Source: Allobosea sp. 47.2.35
Lineage (GTDB): Bacteria; Pseudomonadota; Alphaproteobacteria; Rhizobiales; Beijerinckiaceae
NCBI RefSeq assembly: GCF_024655635.1
Contig: NZ_JANLGI010000007.1
Span: 62,001-126,000, forward strand
Length of the DNA: 64,000 bases
Reading direction: 5' to 3'
Of this stretch, positions 24,232 through 33,419 are shown piece after piece. Under the pieces are notes generated by a model that saw nothing but the letters and a program-made list of their open reading frames with translations, was not told the origin of the DNA and did no database searches. The first letter of the stretch is position 1, and each line of letters opens with the position of its first letter. The position numbers and the translations under genes were made by a program.

Positions 24232-24966
24232 TCAGCCGTGCTCGGCCAGCACGCGGCCGATCGCGGCGCGGAATTCCGGCAAGCCGGCGCCCGTCTCGCT
24301 AGAGGTCAGCAGCACCTCCGGGAAAGCCGCCGGGCGGCGCTTGATCTCGTCATAGGTCGCCTCGGTCATGAAGGTCTGGTCGGCCTTCTTCAGCGCGTCG
24401 CCCTTGGTCAGCACGACCTGATAGGACACGGCGGCCTTGTCGAGCGTCTCCAGCACGGCGCCGTCGACATCCTTGATGCCATGGCGGGCATCGATCAGCA
24501 CATAGACGCGCATCAGGTTCGAGCGGCCACGCAGGTAATCGTGGATCAGCCGGGTCCAGGCCGCGACCTTCTCCTTGCCGACGGCGGCATAGCCGTAGCC
24601 CGGCATGTCGACGATGGTCGGCGCATGGGGCGAATAAACCGGAACCGGCTTTTCGCGCGAGCGCTTGCTGCCTTGAGATACTGCCCCGGTGGGCTCCTCG
24701 TGCGCGACCTGCCGGAAGAAATTGAGCTGCTGCGTCCGGCCGGGCGTATGCGAGGTCCGCGCCAGCGCGTTGCGCCGCGTCAGCGCGTTGATCAGGCTCG
24801 ACTTGCCGACATTGGAGCGACCGGCGAAGGCGATCTCCTGGCCGATCATCGGTGGCAGGTCGTCGATCTTGGTCGAGGCCCAGACGAAATCCCACGGGCC
24901 CTCGAAGAGCTTGCGGGCGGCCTCGATCTCCTCGGCGTCATAGGGCTTGGTCGTCGATGTGGTCAT
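24232..24966 (-). CDS. engB: Ribosome biogenesis GTPase EngB/YihA with a long insertion
   Basis: A 244-aa TRAFAC GTPase needed for 50S assembly. G1 AGRSNVGKSS, G2 TPGRTQ, G3 DMPGYGYA, G4 LTKGD and G5 TSSETG are present. Between the strand after G2 (LNFFRQVA) and G3 there are about 26 extra residues (HEEPTGAVSQGSKRSREKPV and onward to SPHAP), where E. coli YihA has about eight. The insert is polar and likely a surface loop near switch II. ATG 24966; the frame is open to 25101 but is not protein-like there. Confidence 0.94.
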   Translation of the reverse strand: MTTSTTKPYDAEEIEAARKLFEGPWDFVWASTKIDDLPPMIGQEIAFAGRSNVGKSSLINALTRRNALARTSHTPGRTQQLNFFRQVAHEEPTGAVSQGSKRSREKPVPVYSPHAPTIVDMPGYGYAAVGKEKVAAWTRLIHDYLRGRSNLMRVYVLIDARHGIKDVDGAVLETLDKAAVSYQVVLTKGDALKKADQTFMTEATYDEIKRRPAAFPEVLLTSSETGAGLPEFRAAIGRVLAEHG

Positions 24967-24976
24967 GGGCTCCTGC

Positions 24977-25609
24977 CTACACGGCCCGGCGCAGCGCGTC
25001 GATATCGGCGCCCTGGATCGCGTCGACATGGCGCGCGATCCTGTCGGCCTCCCAGTCCCACCAGCGGATCGCCAGCAGTTCGGCCACGATCTCGGGCGCA
25101 AAGCGCATCTTCACGACGCGGCCGGGATTGCCGGCGACGACCGCATAGGCAGGCACGTCCTTCGTCACTTGCGCCCGCGTGCCGATGATCGCGCCGTCGC
25201 CGATCGTGACGCCCGGCATGATCACCGCCTCGCGCCCGATCCAGACATCGTTGCCGATCACCATGTCGCCGCGATTGTTCGGGCCGGGGCGCTTCAAATC
25301 CGAGGGATCGCCGAGGCCGAACATCTGGAAGGGATACGTCGAGAACCCGCCGATCGGATGGTTGGCGCCGTTCATGATGAACTGCGCCGCCTGCGCGATC
25401 GCGACGAATTTCCCGATGATCAGGCGGTCGCCGATGAAGTCGAAATGATAGCGCACGCAGCGGGCGACGAAATGCTCCGGCCCGCGCGAGTCGTCATAGT
25501 AGCTGTAGTCGCCGACCGCGATCAGCGGGTGGTCGACCACCGCCTTCAGGAAGGCCGTGCCTTTCCAGCCGGGGATCGGGTGGCGCGTGCTCGGATCGGG
25601 TAGCGGCAT
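24977..25609 (-). CDS. CatB-like hexapeptide-repeat (xenobiotic) acetyltransferase
   Basis: 210 aa, a left-handed beta-helix acyltransferase. Hexapeptide repeats run from ~75 to ~170 (IGDRLIIGKFVAIA, VIGNDVWIGREAVIMPGVTI, GDGAIIGTRAQVTKDVPAY). The family landmarks IMNGANH (catalytic His), GDMVIGNDVWIG and AGNPGRVVKMRF match the CatB/Vat group that acetylates chloramphenicol, streptogramin A or unrelated small molecules and sugars. Substrate unknown. ATG 25609 gives the usual N-terminus. Inserted between engB and yidC; an apparent yidC terminator lies upstream, so it may have its own promoter. Confidence 0.88.
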   Translation of the reverse strand: MPLPDPSTRHPIPGWKGTAFLKAVVDHPLIAVGDYSYYDDSRGPEHFVARCVRYHFDFIGDRLIIGKFVAIAQAAQFIMNGANHPIGGFSTYPFQMFGLGDPSDLKRPGPNNRGDMVIGNDVWIGREAVIMPGVTIGDGAIIGTRAQVTKDVPAYAVVAGNPGRVVKMRFAPEIVAELLAIRWWDWEADRIARHVDAIQGADIDALRRAV

Positions 25610-25631
25610 CGTTTCGATGGTGTTGGCTTCA

Positions 25632-25660
25632 AAAGCGAAGGGCGGGAAACCCCGCCCTTC
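25632..25660 (-). terminator. Intrinsic terminator after yidC
   Basis: On the minus strand, a 10-bp GC-rich stem GAAGGGCGGG/CCCGCCCTTC (25660-25637) with a 4-base loop is followed by GCTTTTG, a short T-run. It starts six bases after the yidC stop codon. Confidence 0.75.
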
Positions 25661-25666
25661 GATCAC

Positions 25667-27529
25667 TCACTTCTTGTTGCTGTTGGCGGGGTTGGGTGCG
25701 CCGCCGGCTGCTGCCGGCTTCTTGCCGAACATGCCCTTGAGATTGTCGAACAGTTCGATCTTCACCCCGTGCTTGCGCATGATGTAGCCCTGCTGGATCA
25801 CCGAGAGCAGGTTGTTCCAGCTCCAGTAGATCACCAGGCCGGCCGGGAACGAGCCGAGCAGGAAGGTGAAGAACACCGGCATCCAGGTGAACATCATCTT
25901 CTGCACCGGGTCCGGCGGCTCCGGGTTCATCTTCATCTGGATGAACATCGTGATGCCCATGATGATCGGCCACAGGCCCAGATGCAGGAAGGCCGGCGGG
26001 GTGAAGGGCAGCAGGCCGAACAGGTTGAACAGGTTCGTCGGGTCCGGCGCCGCGAGATCGTGGATCCAGCCGAAGAACGGCGCGTGCCGCATCTCGATGG
26101 TGATGAACAGGATCTTGTAGAGCGCGAAGAACACAGGAATCTGCAGCAGCACCGGCCAGCAGCCGGCGACCGGATTGATCTTCTGCGTCTTGTAAAGCTC
26201 CATCAGAGCCTGCTGCTGCTTCATCTTGTCGTCCGCGTAGCGTTCGCGGATCGCCGTCATTTCCGGCTGCAGCGCCTTCATCTTCGCCATCGAGGCGTAG
26301 GACTTGTTGGCGAGCGGGAAGAACAGGATCTTCAAGAGCACCGTGACCAGCAGGATCGCGACGCCGAAATTGCCGACATGCTTGTAGATCCAGTCGAGCA
26401 CGAAGAAGAGCGGCTTGGTGATGAAATAGAACCAGCCCCAGTCGATCAGCAGCTCGAAGCGCTTGATGCCGAGATTCTTCTCGTAACCGTCGACGGCCGC
26501 GACTTCCTTGGCGCCGGCGAAGAGCCGGGCATTGGCGGAAGCGGTGGCGCCCGGCGCGACCGCGACGCTCTCGCCGAGGAAATCGGCCTGGTAGGTATGG
26601 CCGGTGCCGGTCTGGACCGCGGAATAGCGGCCGTCATACTTGCGCTGCTGGTCGGGGATGACCGCGGCCGCCCAGTACTTGTCGGTGATGCCCACGAAGC
26701 CGCCGACGGCGTCCTTCCAGACCTTGCCGGTGGTCCCCGGCGAGAGCAGCGGCTCCTTGTCGAGCTTGTCGTAGGTGTATTCCTGCAGGCCCTGCTCGCC
26801 GAGATTGCCGACGAGGCCCTCGTGCAGCACGTAATAGCCCAGCGTCACTGGCTTGCCCTGGCGGACGATCTGTCCGTAGGGGAACAGGTTCACGGCGGCG
26901 CTGCCCTTGTTCTCGACCTCGTCGCGGATCGTGAACATGGCGTTGTCATCGATGCTGATGACGCGCCGGAAGGTCAGGCCCTGGCCATTGTCCCAGCTCA
27001 GCGTCACCGGCTTGGCCGGGGTCAGCACCTGGCTGTCGGCGGTCCAGACCGTCGTCGCGTTCGGCAGTGGGATGTTGCTGCCCGGCGCCGCGACCCAGCC
27101 GAAATCGGAATAATAGGCGTTCGGGCCGCCGAGCGGCGAGAGCAGGACGATATTCGCGCTCTTCGGATCGACGGTTTCGCGATAGGCCTTGAGAGAGACG
27201 TCGTCGATGCGCGCGCCGGTCAGCGAGATCGAGCCGCTGATCTTGGGCGTATCGATCCGGAGGCGCGGGCTCGCGGCCAGCGCCTGTTCGCGGGTGCCGA
27301 GGGTTTGCGTCGCAGCGGTGCCGGGCGCGGCCGAGCCTGCGGGCTGGCCGGGAGCGGGGACGGAGCCGGGAGTAGCCGGCGCCTGCTGGCTCTGGGCCTG
27401 CTGTGCTTGCTGCGCGGCCTGCTTCTGCTTTTCCATCTGCGGCACGCCGTAGAAGAACTGCCAGCCGAGCAGCACGACCACGGACATGACGATCGCGAGA
27501 AGCAGATTGCGGTTGTCTTCTTTCATCAT
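25667..27529 (-). CDS. yidC: Membrane protein insertase YidC
   Basis: 620 aa. Inserts proteins into the inner membrane, alone or with SecYEG. The N-terminal span [20 protein letters not shown] is followed by a Gln/Ala-rich linker, a ~300-residue periplasmic beta domain (about 80-370) and the conserved five-span insertase core (from [12 protein letters not shown]). The hydrophilic-groove arginine is expected in the core, and the cytoplasmic hairpin is seen as [20 protein letters not shown]. The ATG at 27529 (or 27526) immediately precedes the first span; the longer frame overlaps the rnpA region. Confidence 0.96.
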   Translation of the reverse strand: MMKEDNRNLLLAIVMSVVVLLGWQFFYGVPQMEKQKQAAQQAQQAQSQQAPATPGSVPAPGQPAGSAAPGTAATQTLGTREQALAASPRLRIDTPKISGSISLTGARIDDVSLKAYRETVDPKSANIVLLSPLGGPNAYYSDFGWVAAPGSNIPLPNATTVWTADSQVLTPAKPVTLSWDNGQGLTFRRVISIDDNAMFTIRDEVENKGSAAVNLFPYGQIVRQGKPVTLGYYVLHEGLVGNLGEQGLQEYTYDKLDKEPLLSPGTTGKVWKDAVGGFVGITDKYWAAAVIPDQQRKYDGRYSAVQTGTGHTYQADFLGESVAVAPGATASANARLFAGAKEVAAVDGYEKNLGIKRFELLIDWGWFYFITKPLFFVLDWIYKHVGNFGVAILLVTVLLKILFFPLANKSYASMAKMKALQPEMTAIRERYADDKMKQQQALMELYKTQKINPVAGCWPVLLQIPVFFALYKILFITIEMRHAPFFGWIHDLAAPDPTNLFNLFGLLPFTPPAFLHLGLWPIIMGITMFIQMKMNPEPPDPVQKMMFTWMPVFFTFLLGSFPAGLVIYWSWNNLLSVIQQGYIMRKHGVKIELFDNLKGMFGKKPAAAGGAPNPANSNKK

Positions 27530-27572
27530 GGTCGGAAACGGATCTCGCTTGGTCCGGTAAAGGCGCGGCGGG

Positions 27573-28001
27573 TCAGGCTTGCGAAGGCGTGCCGCGCTTG
27601 GGGGGCGGGCGGCGCCTGTCGGCAAAGGCTGCTTCACGCGGCTTGTGAGGCTTTGCCCGGTCGATGGCAATCGAAAGATCGGCGACGAGCGTCTGAAATT
27701 TGGCGCCGAGCACGTCGGAGCGCGCGACGATCACGACGTCGCAGCGCCGTTCGGTCTGGCTGGCGAGCGCCTGCTTGGCCGCTTCGCGCAGGCGCCGGCG
27801 GATGCGGTTGCGCTTCACGGCATTGCCGGTCTTGCGCGAGGCGGTGAGGCCGAGCCGCAGGGCCACGGGTTCGCCGCCCTTGCGGGGCTCGTCGGGCGCG
27901 GCATCGCGCACCTGCGCCATGAAGGCGGACGAACGAAAACGGCGGCCGTGATCGGCCGCCGCCAGGAATTCTTTGCGTTGCGTCAGACGGGCGAGGCGCA
28001 T
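27573..28001 (-). CDS. rnpA: Ribonuclease P protein component
   Basis: A 142-aa basic protein that binds RNase P RNA and helps process tRNA 5' ends. The RNR-type motif is clear: [15 protein letters not shown] at about 62-76, and an N-terminal [16 protein letters not shown] matches the family start. The C-terminus has an extra proline/arginine-rich tail. It is downstream of rpmH and directly upstream of yidC (43 bases). The small yidD gene that often sits between rnpA and yidC is absent. Confidence 0.95.
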   Translation of the reverse strand: MRLARLTQRKEFLAAADHGRRFRSSAFMAQVRDAAPDEPRKGGEPVALRLGLTASRKTGNAVKRNRIRRRLREAAKQALASQTERRCDVVIVARSDVLGAKFQTLVADLSIAIDRAKPHKPREAAFADRRRPPPKRGTPSQA

Positions 28002-28055
28002 GGCGATTGGCCTGTCTTCCGAAACCGGCGCGCTATCGTGACGCGCCAGGGCTCG

Positions 28056-28190
28056 TCAGGCCGACAGGCGCTTGCGGCCGTGGGCGCGGCGAGCGGCGAT
28101 GACCTTGCGGCCACCCTTGGTCGCCATGCGAGCGCGATAGCCGTGGCGGCGCTTGCGAACCAGCTTGCTGGGTTGATAGGTTCTCTTCAC
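28056..28190 (-). CDS. rpmH: 50S ribosomal protein L34
   Basis: 44 aa: GTG start (complement of 28188-28190), product beginning [20 protein letters not shown] and ending HGRKRLSA, the near-universal L34 sequence. It is extremely basic. First gene of the rpmH-rnpA-yidC group; the promoter should lie in 28191-28429, the spacer toward the SRP RNA gene, where I see nothing else. Confidence 0.97.
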   Translation of the reverse strand: MKRTYQPSKLVRKRRHGYRARMATKGGRKVIAARRAHGRKRLSA

Positions 28191-28429
28191 GGTCCGTCTC
28201 CGGGGCCTTTATGAGCACGACGGCCGCGGCTTTCCGGGGAAAGCATGGCCAACCGAGCCTGTCATGCGATAAGGGTCGGCGCCGCCTTTCGGCTGCGCAG
28301 GTCGCGGGCTTATGACGGATGGACGACACCAAGTCAACGCCAAACTGGCAGATTTGACGCCGGCTGCGACGAAGCTTCGCGGCCTCGCGATGCCGGCTTG
28401 CGATTCTCCGAGACATCCCCGATATAGCG

Positions 28430-28528
28430 GGCGGGAGGTTGGCGAGGGACGTCTCACTCGCCAACCGGGTCAGGTCCGGAAGGAAGCAGCCCTAACGAGA
28501 CCGAACGGGTCTTCGTCCAGCCTCCCAC
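28430..28528 (+). ncRNA. ffs: Signal recognition particle RNA, small bacterial type (4.5S)
   Basis: The invariant domain IV sequence GGTCAGGTCCGGAAGGAAGC, followed by AGCCCTAACGAGA, is at about 28468-28500. The ends pair: GGGAGG (28433-28438) with CCTCCC (28521-28526). The ~97-base length fits the alphaproteobacterial 4.5S-type RNA, which binds Ffh for co-translational targeting. It lies upstream of dnaX on the same strand, as in many relatives. Confidence 0.93.
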
Positions 28529-28616
28529 CTCATGCGCCCATCAAAGCGCCGGACCGGATTGCGGAACCGGCGCGGCGCCATTGACCCTCGCCTCCCGATT
28601 GGCGAAACCAGTTTCC

Positions 28617-30488
28617 ATGACCGACCCAATCGACGCCGCCTCTGCTGACGAACCGGGATTCGCCGGTTTCGATCCGGCGCCCGCGCCGCAAGCCGCCGCT
28701 ATGGGAGCGCCCGCGCCCTATCGCGTGCTCGCGCGGAAATATCGGCCGGCGCATTTCGGCGACCTGATCGGCCAGGAAGCGATGGTGCGCACGCTGACCA
28801 ACGCCTTCGCGGCCGGGCGCATCCCGCAGGCCTGGATGTTGACCGGCGTGCGCGGCGTCGGCAAGACCACGACCGCCCGCATCCTGGCGCGCGCGCTGAA
28901 CTTCCAGACCCCTGACGGGCAGGGCAGCCCGACCACGGACCTGCGCGAATTCGGCATCCATTGCCGCGAGATCATCGAGGGCCGCCATATCGACGTGATG
29001 GAGATCGACGCCGCCTCGAACAACAGCGTCGACAACATCCGCCAGATCAACGACGCTGTGCGCTATGCGCCCGTCTCCGCGCGCTACAAGGTCTATATCG
29101 TCGACGAGGTGCACATGCTCTCGACCGGCGCCTTCAACGCCTTCCTGAAGACGCTGGAGGAGCCGCCGCCGCATGCGAAGTTCATCTTTGCGACGACGGA
29201 AATCCGCAAGGTGCCGATCACGGTGCTGTCGCGCTGCCAGCGCTTCGACCTGCGCCGCGTCGAATCCGACGTGCTGGTCGATCATCTCGCCAATATCTGC
29301 CGGGCGGAGAGCGTCGATGCCGAGCAGGAGGCGCTCGCTGCCGTCGCCCGCGCCGCCGAGGGTTCGGTGCGCGATTCCCTCTCGATCCTCGACCAGGCGA
29401 TCGCCCATGCGGCGGGCCGGATCACGCTCGACGATATCCGCTCGATGCTCGGCCTTGCCGACCGGGCCCGCGTGATCGATCTCTTCGAAGCCGTGATGAA
29501 GGGCGACATCGCCGCCGCGCTCGGCGAATTGCGCGCGCAATACGATGCCGGCGCCGATCCGGTCGTGGTGCTGAACGACCTCGCCGAGTTCACCCATCTC
29601 GTCACCCGCCTCAAGCTCGTGCCCGAGGCGGTCAAGGACAACAGCCTCGCCCAGGCCGAGCGCGTGCGCGGCGGCGATTTCGCCCAGCGCCTTTCGGTCC
29701 GCATCCTCGCCCGCACCTGGCAGATGCTGCTCAAGGGCATTGCGGAAGTGAAGCAGGCCGATCGGCCGGTCATGGCGGCCGAAATGGTCCTCGTGCGCCT
29801 CGCGCACGCCGCCGACCTGCCGACGCCGGATGAGGCGCTGAAGATGCTGCGCGATGGTACGGGCTCCGTCCCCGCCGGCAACAGCGGTGGCAATGGCATG
29901 GGCATGCCGCGCCCGCCCTCAGGCGGCGGCAACACCGCGCTCGCCGCCCGCCCGATCCTCGCCAGCGCCAATCCCGCCCCCACCCCGGTCGCGCGCACCG
30001 TTGCCGCGCCGATGGCGATCGTCGCCACGCTGGAGGATGTCGTCGCGCTGGCCTCCCAGCACCGCGACATCACGCTCAAGATCGCGTTGGAGCGCGATAT
30101 CCGGCCCGTGCGCTTCGAGCCCGGCCGCATCGAGTTCTCGTTGGCCGAGGGCGCTTCGCGCACCCTCGCGCAGGACCTGTCGCGTCGGCTCAAGGAATGG
30201 ACCGGCCAGACCTGGATGGTCGCGGTCGTCAATGACGAGGGCGGCGCCACGATGCGGGAGCAGGCGGCGGCCGCGAAGGACCAGCGCGAGAGCGATGCGG
30301 CGGCTCACCCGTCGGTCAAGGCGGTGCTGGAGCGCTTCCCCGGCGCGCGCATCGTCGATGTCCGCGATCCCCGCGCCATCGCCGCGGCCGAAATGGCCGC
30401 TTCGACGCCGACCGAAGACGAATACCTGCCCGATGCCGAGCCCCTGTTCGACGATTCCGAACCGGATTTCGACGGCATCGATTTCTGA
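28617..30488 (+). CDS. dnaX: DNA polymerase III subunits gamma/tau
   Basis: 623 aa. Clamp-loader ATPase: Walker A GVRGVGKTTTARI at about residue 79, Walker B VYIVDEVHML, sensor 1 FIFATTEIRKVP, arginine finger SRCQRFDLRR, sensor 2 GSVRDSLSILDQ. The zinc module usual after Walker A (four cysteines) is reduced to a single Cys in FGIHCREIIEG, as in other Rhizobiales. Domain III follows, then a Pro/Ala/Gly-rich linker (~410-470) and a C-terminal tau region ending in an acidic tail (DDSEPDFDGIDF). ATG 28617. The ybaB gene follows 21 bases after. Confidence 0.96.
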   Translation: MTDPIDAASADEPGFAGFDPAPAPQAAAMGAPAPYRVLARKYRPAHFGDLIGQEAMVRTLTNAFAAGRIPQAWMLTGVRGVGKTTTARILARALNFQTPDGQGSPTTDLREFGIHCREIIEGRHIDVMEIDAASNNSVDNIRQINDAVRYAPVSARYKVYIVDEVHMLSTGAFNAFLKTLEEPPPHAKFIFATTEIRKVPITVLSRCQRFDLRRVESDVLVDHLANICRAESVDAEQEALAAVARAAEGSVRDSLSILDQAIAHAAGRITLDDIRSMLGLADRARVIDLFEAVMKGDIAAALGELRAQYDAGADPVVVLNDLAEFTHLVTRLKLVPEAVKDNSLAQAERVRGGDFAQRLSVRILARTWQMLLKGIAEVKQADRPVMAAEMVLVRLAHAADLPTPDEALKMLRDGTGSVPAGNSGGNGMGMPRPPSGGGNTALAARPILASANPAPTPVARTVAAPMAIVATLEDVVALASQHRDITLKIALERDIRPVRFEPGRIEFSLAEGASRTLAQDLSRRLKEWTGQTWMVAVVNDEGGATMREQAAAAKDQRESDAAAHPSVKAVLERFPGARIVDVRDPRAIAAAEMAASTPTEDEYLPDAEPLFDDSEPDFDGIDF

Positions 30489-30509
30489 CGATTGCGAGGA
30501 GGATTTCCC

Positions 30510-30830
30510 GTGCGTGACATGATGGGCCTGATGAAGCAGGCGCAGCAGATGCAGCAGAAAATGGCCGACATGCAGGCCGAGCTCGACAATATCGAGGTCG
30601 AGGGCGGCGCCGGCGGCGGCATGGTCACGGTGACGATGTCGGCCAAGGGCGCGCTCAAGGGTGTGAAGATCGATCCCAGCCTGATGGTGCCGGACGAGCG
30701 CGAGATTCTCGAGGACCTGATCGTCGCCGCCGCCAACGATGCCCGCACCCGCGGCGAGCGCGTCATGCAGGAGCGCATGGCCGAGATCACCAAGGGCCTG
30801 CCGATCCCGCCGGGCATGAAGTTGTTTTGA
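30510..30830 (+). CDS. YbaB/EbfC family nucleoid-associated protein
   Basis: 106 aa; a small dimeric DNA-binding protein. The N-terminal coiled helix MMGLMKQAQQMQQKMADMQA, the VEVEGGAGGG-like turn, VTVTMSAKGALKGVKIDP and a C-terminal PPGMKLF are all family features. The GTG at 30510 is supported by a GAGGAGG ribosome-binding site at 30496-30502; the ATG at 30519 is the alternative. In the conserved dnaX-ybaB-recR order. Confidence 0.94.
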   Translation: MRDMMGLMKQAQQMQQKMADMQAELDNIEVEGGAGGGMVTVTMSAKGALKGVKIDPSLMVPDEREILEDLIVAAANDARTRGERVMQERMAEITKGLPIPPGMKLF

Positions 30831-30867
30831 GCATGGCGCGAGCCGCCCGGAATGACGGGGTAGCCTG

Positions 30868-31473
30868 ATGTCCCGCGCCATTGCCGGTCCCGAGATCGAA
30901 AGGCTGATCCAGCTCCTGGCCAAGCTGCCGGGGCTCGGGCCGCGCTCGGCCCGGCGGGCCGCGCTGCATCTCGTCAAGAAGCGCGAGCAACTGCTCGGCC
31001 CGCTCTCCGAGGCGATGGCGGTGGCGCGCGAGCGCATCGTCGTCTGCGCCCGCTGCGGCAATGTCGATACCAGCGACCCCTGCGGCCTCTGCACCGATCC
31101 GCGCCGTGACGATTCTCTGATCGTCGTCGTCGCCGACATCTCCGATCTCTGGGCGCTGGAGCGTTCGGGCGCGGTGTCCGGCCGCTATCATGTGCTGGGC
31201 GGCGTGCTCTCGGCGCTTGACGGCGTCCGCCCCGAGCATCTGTCGCTCGACGCGCTGGTGGCGCGGGCTTCCGATCCGGCGGTGAAGGAGGTCATCCTCG
31301 CGCTCAACGCCACGGTCGACGGCCAGACAACGGCGCATTTCATCACCGACCTCATGGCGCATCTGCCGGTCAAGGTGACCAAGCTCGCCCATGGCGTCCC
31401 TGTCGGCGGCGAACTCGATTATCTCGACGACGGCACGCTGGCCGCCGCGATCCGCCAGCGCACGGGCTTCTGA
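30868..31473 (+). CDS. recR: Recombination mediator RecR
   Basis: 201 aa, partner of RecO/RecF in gap repair. Helix-hairpin-helix [19 protein letters not shown] at the N-terminus, a four-cysteine zinc finger [16 protein letters not shown] (about residues 54-69), then a Toprim domain from [14 protein letters not shown]-terminal [19 protein letters not shown] is typical. 37 bases after ybaB. Confidence 0.97.
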   Translation: MSRAIAGPEIERLIQLLAKLPGLGPRSARRAALHLVKKREQLLGPLSEAMAVARERIVVCARCGNVDTSDPCGLCTDPRRDDSLIVVVADISDLWALERSGAVSGRYHVLGGVLSALDGVRPEHLSLDALVARASDPAVKEVILALNATVDGQTTAHFITDLMAHLPVKVTKLAHGVPVGGELDYLDDGTLAAAIRQRTGF

Positions 31474-31480
31474 GGCGACC

Positions 31481-32185
31481 TCAGAACTTGTAGGCGACGC
31501 TGGCGCGGGCGCTGTGGGTCGAGAGGTCCTGCGAGCCGGTCAGGCCCGGGAAGGCGCCGGAGCTGGCGAAGCGGTTCCGCCCGAAATCGGTGTAGCGGTA
31601 TTCGGCGCCGAGGATCAGGTTGTCGGTGAAGGCGAAGTTGACGCCGGTACCGATAGTCCAGCCGGTCCGTGCGCTCGTCAGCCGCTCGCCGAAGCCGCCG
31701 CCGGGCGTGAAGACGCGCCGCTCGTATTCGGTGAAGGAGACGCCGCCGGTGCCGTAGACCATCCAACGGTCGAAGGCGAGGCCGAGGCGGGCGCGGGCCG
31801 AGCCCTGCCAGTCCTGGCTGACGCGGGCGGAGAGGCCGATCCCGTCGAAGCGGCTGCGGTTGTCGAGGGCTTCGACATCGCCCTCGATGCCGAGAACGAT
31901 GCCGCCGAGCTGGTAGTTGAAGCCGGCATGCGCGCCGCCGAAGGCGGTATCCTCGCCGGCACGGAAGCTGACGGGGGCGAAACCGCCGCCCGGTGCACTG
32001 ATCCGTACCCGGCTGTCGCCCCAGGCATAGCCGCCCTGAAGGCCGGCATAGAAGCCGCTCCAGGAATAGAGCGCCGGCAGGTCCGGAGCCGGCGGCAGGG
32101 CGATCTTGCGCAGGTCGGCCGCTCCGGCCGCGCCCGACAGCAGGATCGCGAGGCCCGTCAGGCCGGTTCTGAACAGCTTCGTCAT
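31481..32185 (-). CDS. Omp25/31-type outer-membrane beta-barrel protein
   Basis: 234 aa with a Sec signal peptide (MTKLFRTGLTGLAILLSGAA, cleavage after GAAGA). The mature protein starts with a short Pro-rich stretch, then WSGFYAGLQGGYAWGDS, the hallmark of the Omp25/RopB small porin-like barrels of Rhizobiales. Alternating beta strands follow (FGGAHAGFNYQLGG, GSARARLGLAFDRWMVYGTGG, ILGAEYRYTDFG) and it ends in the aromatic VAYKF, the signal for BAM insertion. ATG 32185. Convergent with recR. Confidence 0.9.
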   Translation of the reverse strand: MTKLFRTGLTGLAILLSGAAGAADLRKIALPPAPDLPALYSWSGFYAGLQGGYAWGDSRVRISAPGGGFAPVSFRAGEDTAFGGAHAGFNYQLGGIVLGIEGDVEALDNRSRFDGIGLSARVSQDWQGSARARLGLAFDRWMVYGTGGVSFTEYERRVFTPGGGFGERLTSARTGWTIGTGVNFAFTDNLILGAEYRYTDFGRNRFASSGAFPGLTGSQDLSTHSARASVAYKF

Positions 32186-32369
32186 CGGGCGTATCCGGAA
32201 GGACAGACAAGCGCCTGCCGCTCGCGGCTGCGCCCCGCCATAACGAAGCATTAAGGTTAACAACCGGCTAAGCCGTGCCTTCCCGGGTTCCGCATCGGAA
32301 CGATTGCGGCCGGATGCGGTTGCTCGCATGCTTGCAGGCGTGAACTGGCTGCGGAGAAACGGGTCCGAC

Positions 32370-33419
32370 ATGGCTTTCCTGAAACGGATCACGGGCGCCG
32401 CCGGGATCGGGGTCGCGCTCGGCTATCTGTCGGGATTGCTGTCCGACAAGCTCGGGCGGCATCGGGAGGAAGCGGTGCGCGGCCGGCTGGCGAAGACGCC
32501 GCTGCAGATGACCTGGCTCGGCTGGAAGGACGTGCTGCTGCGCTTTGCCGGCAACGTCGCCGAGAACCGCCTCTCGTCGCTGGCGGGTGCGGTCGCCTTC
32601 TTCACCCTGCTCTCGCTCGTGCCGGCCTTGTCGCTGATGGTGACGCTCTATCGCTACTTCACCGATCCCGGGACCATTGCCGAGCAGCTCGACACGGTGA
32701 CGACGATGTTCCCACAGGCAGCACGCGAGCTGATCCACGAGCAGGCGGTCAGGCTCTCGACCCAGTCCGGCTTCGTCCTGTCCACGACCTTCTATGTCAG
32801 CCTGCTCGTCGCGGCCTGGTCGGCCAATGCGGCGGTGAAGGCGATCTTCGACGCGCTCAACATCATCTATCGCGAGACCGAGAAGCGCAGCTTCCTCAAG
32901 CTCAATGCGATCTCGCTCTTCACCACGGTCAGCGGCGTCGTCCTGCTCACGGCCGCGCTGATCGCCATCGCCAGCCTTCCCGTCGTGACCGCGCTGTTTC
33001 CCTTCCATTCCGAGCTGGAGCGCCTGATCGGGCTGGTGCGCTGGCCGGCCTTCTTCGTCGTGGCGACCTTCTCGATCGCGATCCTCTACTGGATCGGCCC
33101 GAGCCGGGAGCGCATGCGCTTCATCTGGGTCATGCCCGGCGCCATTGCCGCCGCTCTGCTCTGGGGCGCGGCCTCCTATTGCTTCTCCTGGTATGTCTCG
33201 ACGCTGGGCAATTACACGGCGGCCTATGGCTCGCTCGCGACCGTCGTGGTGTTCATGACATGGCTCTGGCTCTCGGCGATGATCGTGCTGGCCGGCGCCG
33301 AGCTCAATGCCGAGCTGGAGCACCAGACGGCACATGACACCACCACCGGCCGGCCGAAGCCGCTCGGCCAGCGCGGCGCCACGATGGCCGATCGGGTCGG
33401 CCCGCCCAGGGCGGAGTGA
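32370..33419 (+). CDS. YihY/virulence factor BrkB family inner-membrane protein
   Basis: About 349 aa with six predicted membrane spans. Family landmarks: ENRLSSLAGAVAFFTLLSLVP, WSANAAVKAIFDALNIIYRE, ILYWIGPSRERMRFIWVMPGAI and the C-terminal YGSLATVVVFMTWLWLSAMIVLAGAELNAE. The family was once called RNase BN, which is not its activity; its role is unsettled. The frame is open from a TTG at 32304 and an ATG at 32328; ATG 32370 (MAFLKRIT) is my preferred start. The stop codon shares one base with the next gene's ATG. Confidence 0.9.
   Translation: MAFLKRITGAAGIGVALGYLSGLLSDKLGRHREEAVRGRLAKTPLQMTWLGWKDVLLRFAGNVAENRLSSLAGAVAFFTLLSLVPALSLMVTLYRYFTDPGTIAEQLDTVTTMFPQAARELIHEQAVRLSTQSGFVLSTTFYVSLLVAAWSANAAVKAIFDALNIIYRETEKRSFLKLNAISLFTTVSGVVLLTAALIAIASLPVVTALFPFHSELERLIGLVRWPAFFVVATFSIAILYWIGPSRERMRFIWVMPGAIAAALLWGAASYCFSWYVSTLGNYTAAYGSLATVVVFMTWLWLSAMIVLAGAELNAELEHQTAHDTTTGRPKPLGQRGATMADRVGPPRAE

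Noticed and set aside
27530-27572. yidD between rnpA and yidC
   Set aside because: Only 43 bases separate the two genes, so there is no room for it.
25769-27847. 692-residue plus-strand frame opposite yidC and rnpA
   Set aside because: A high-G+C antisense shadow rich in Arg, His, Glu and Asp; YidC on the other strand is unambiguous.
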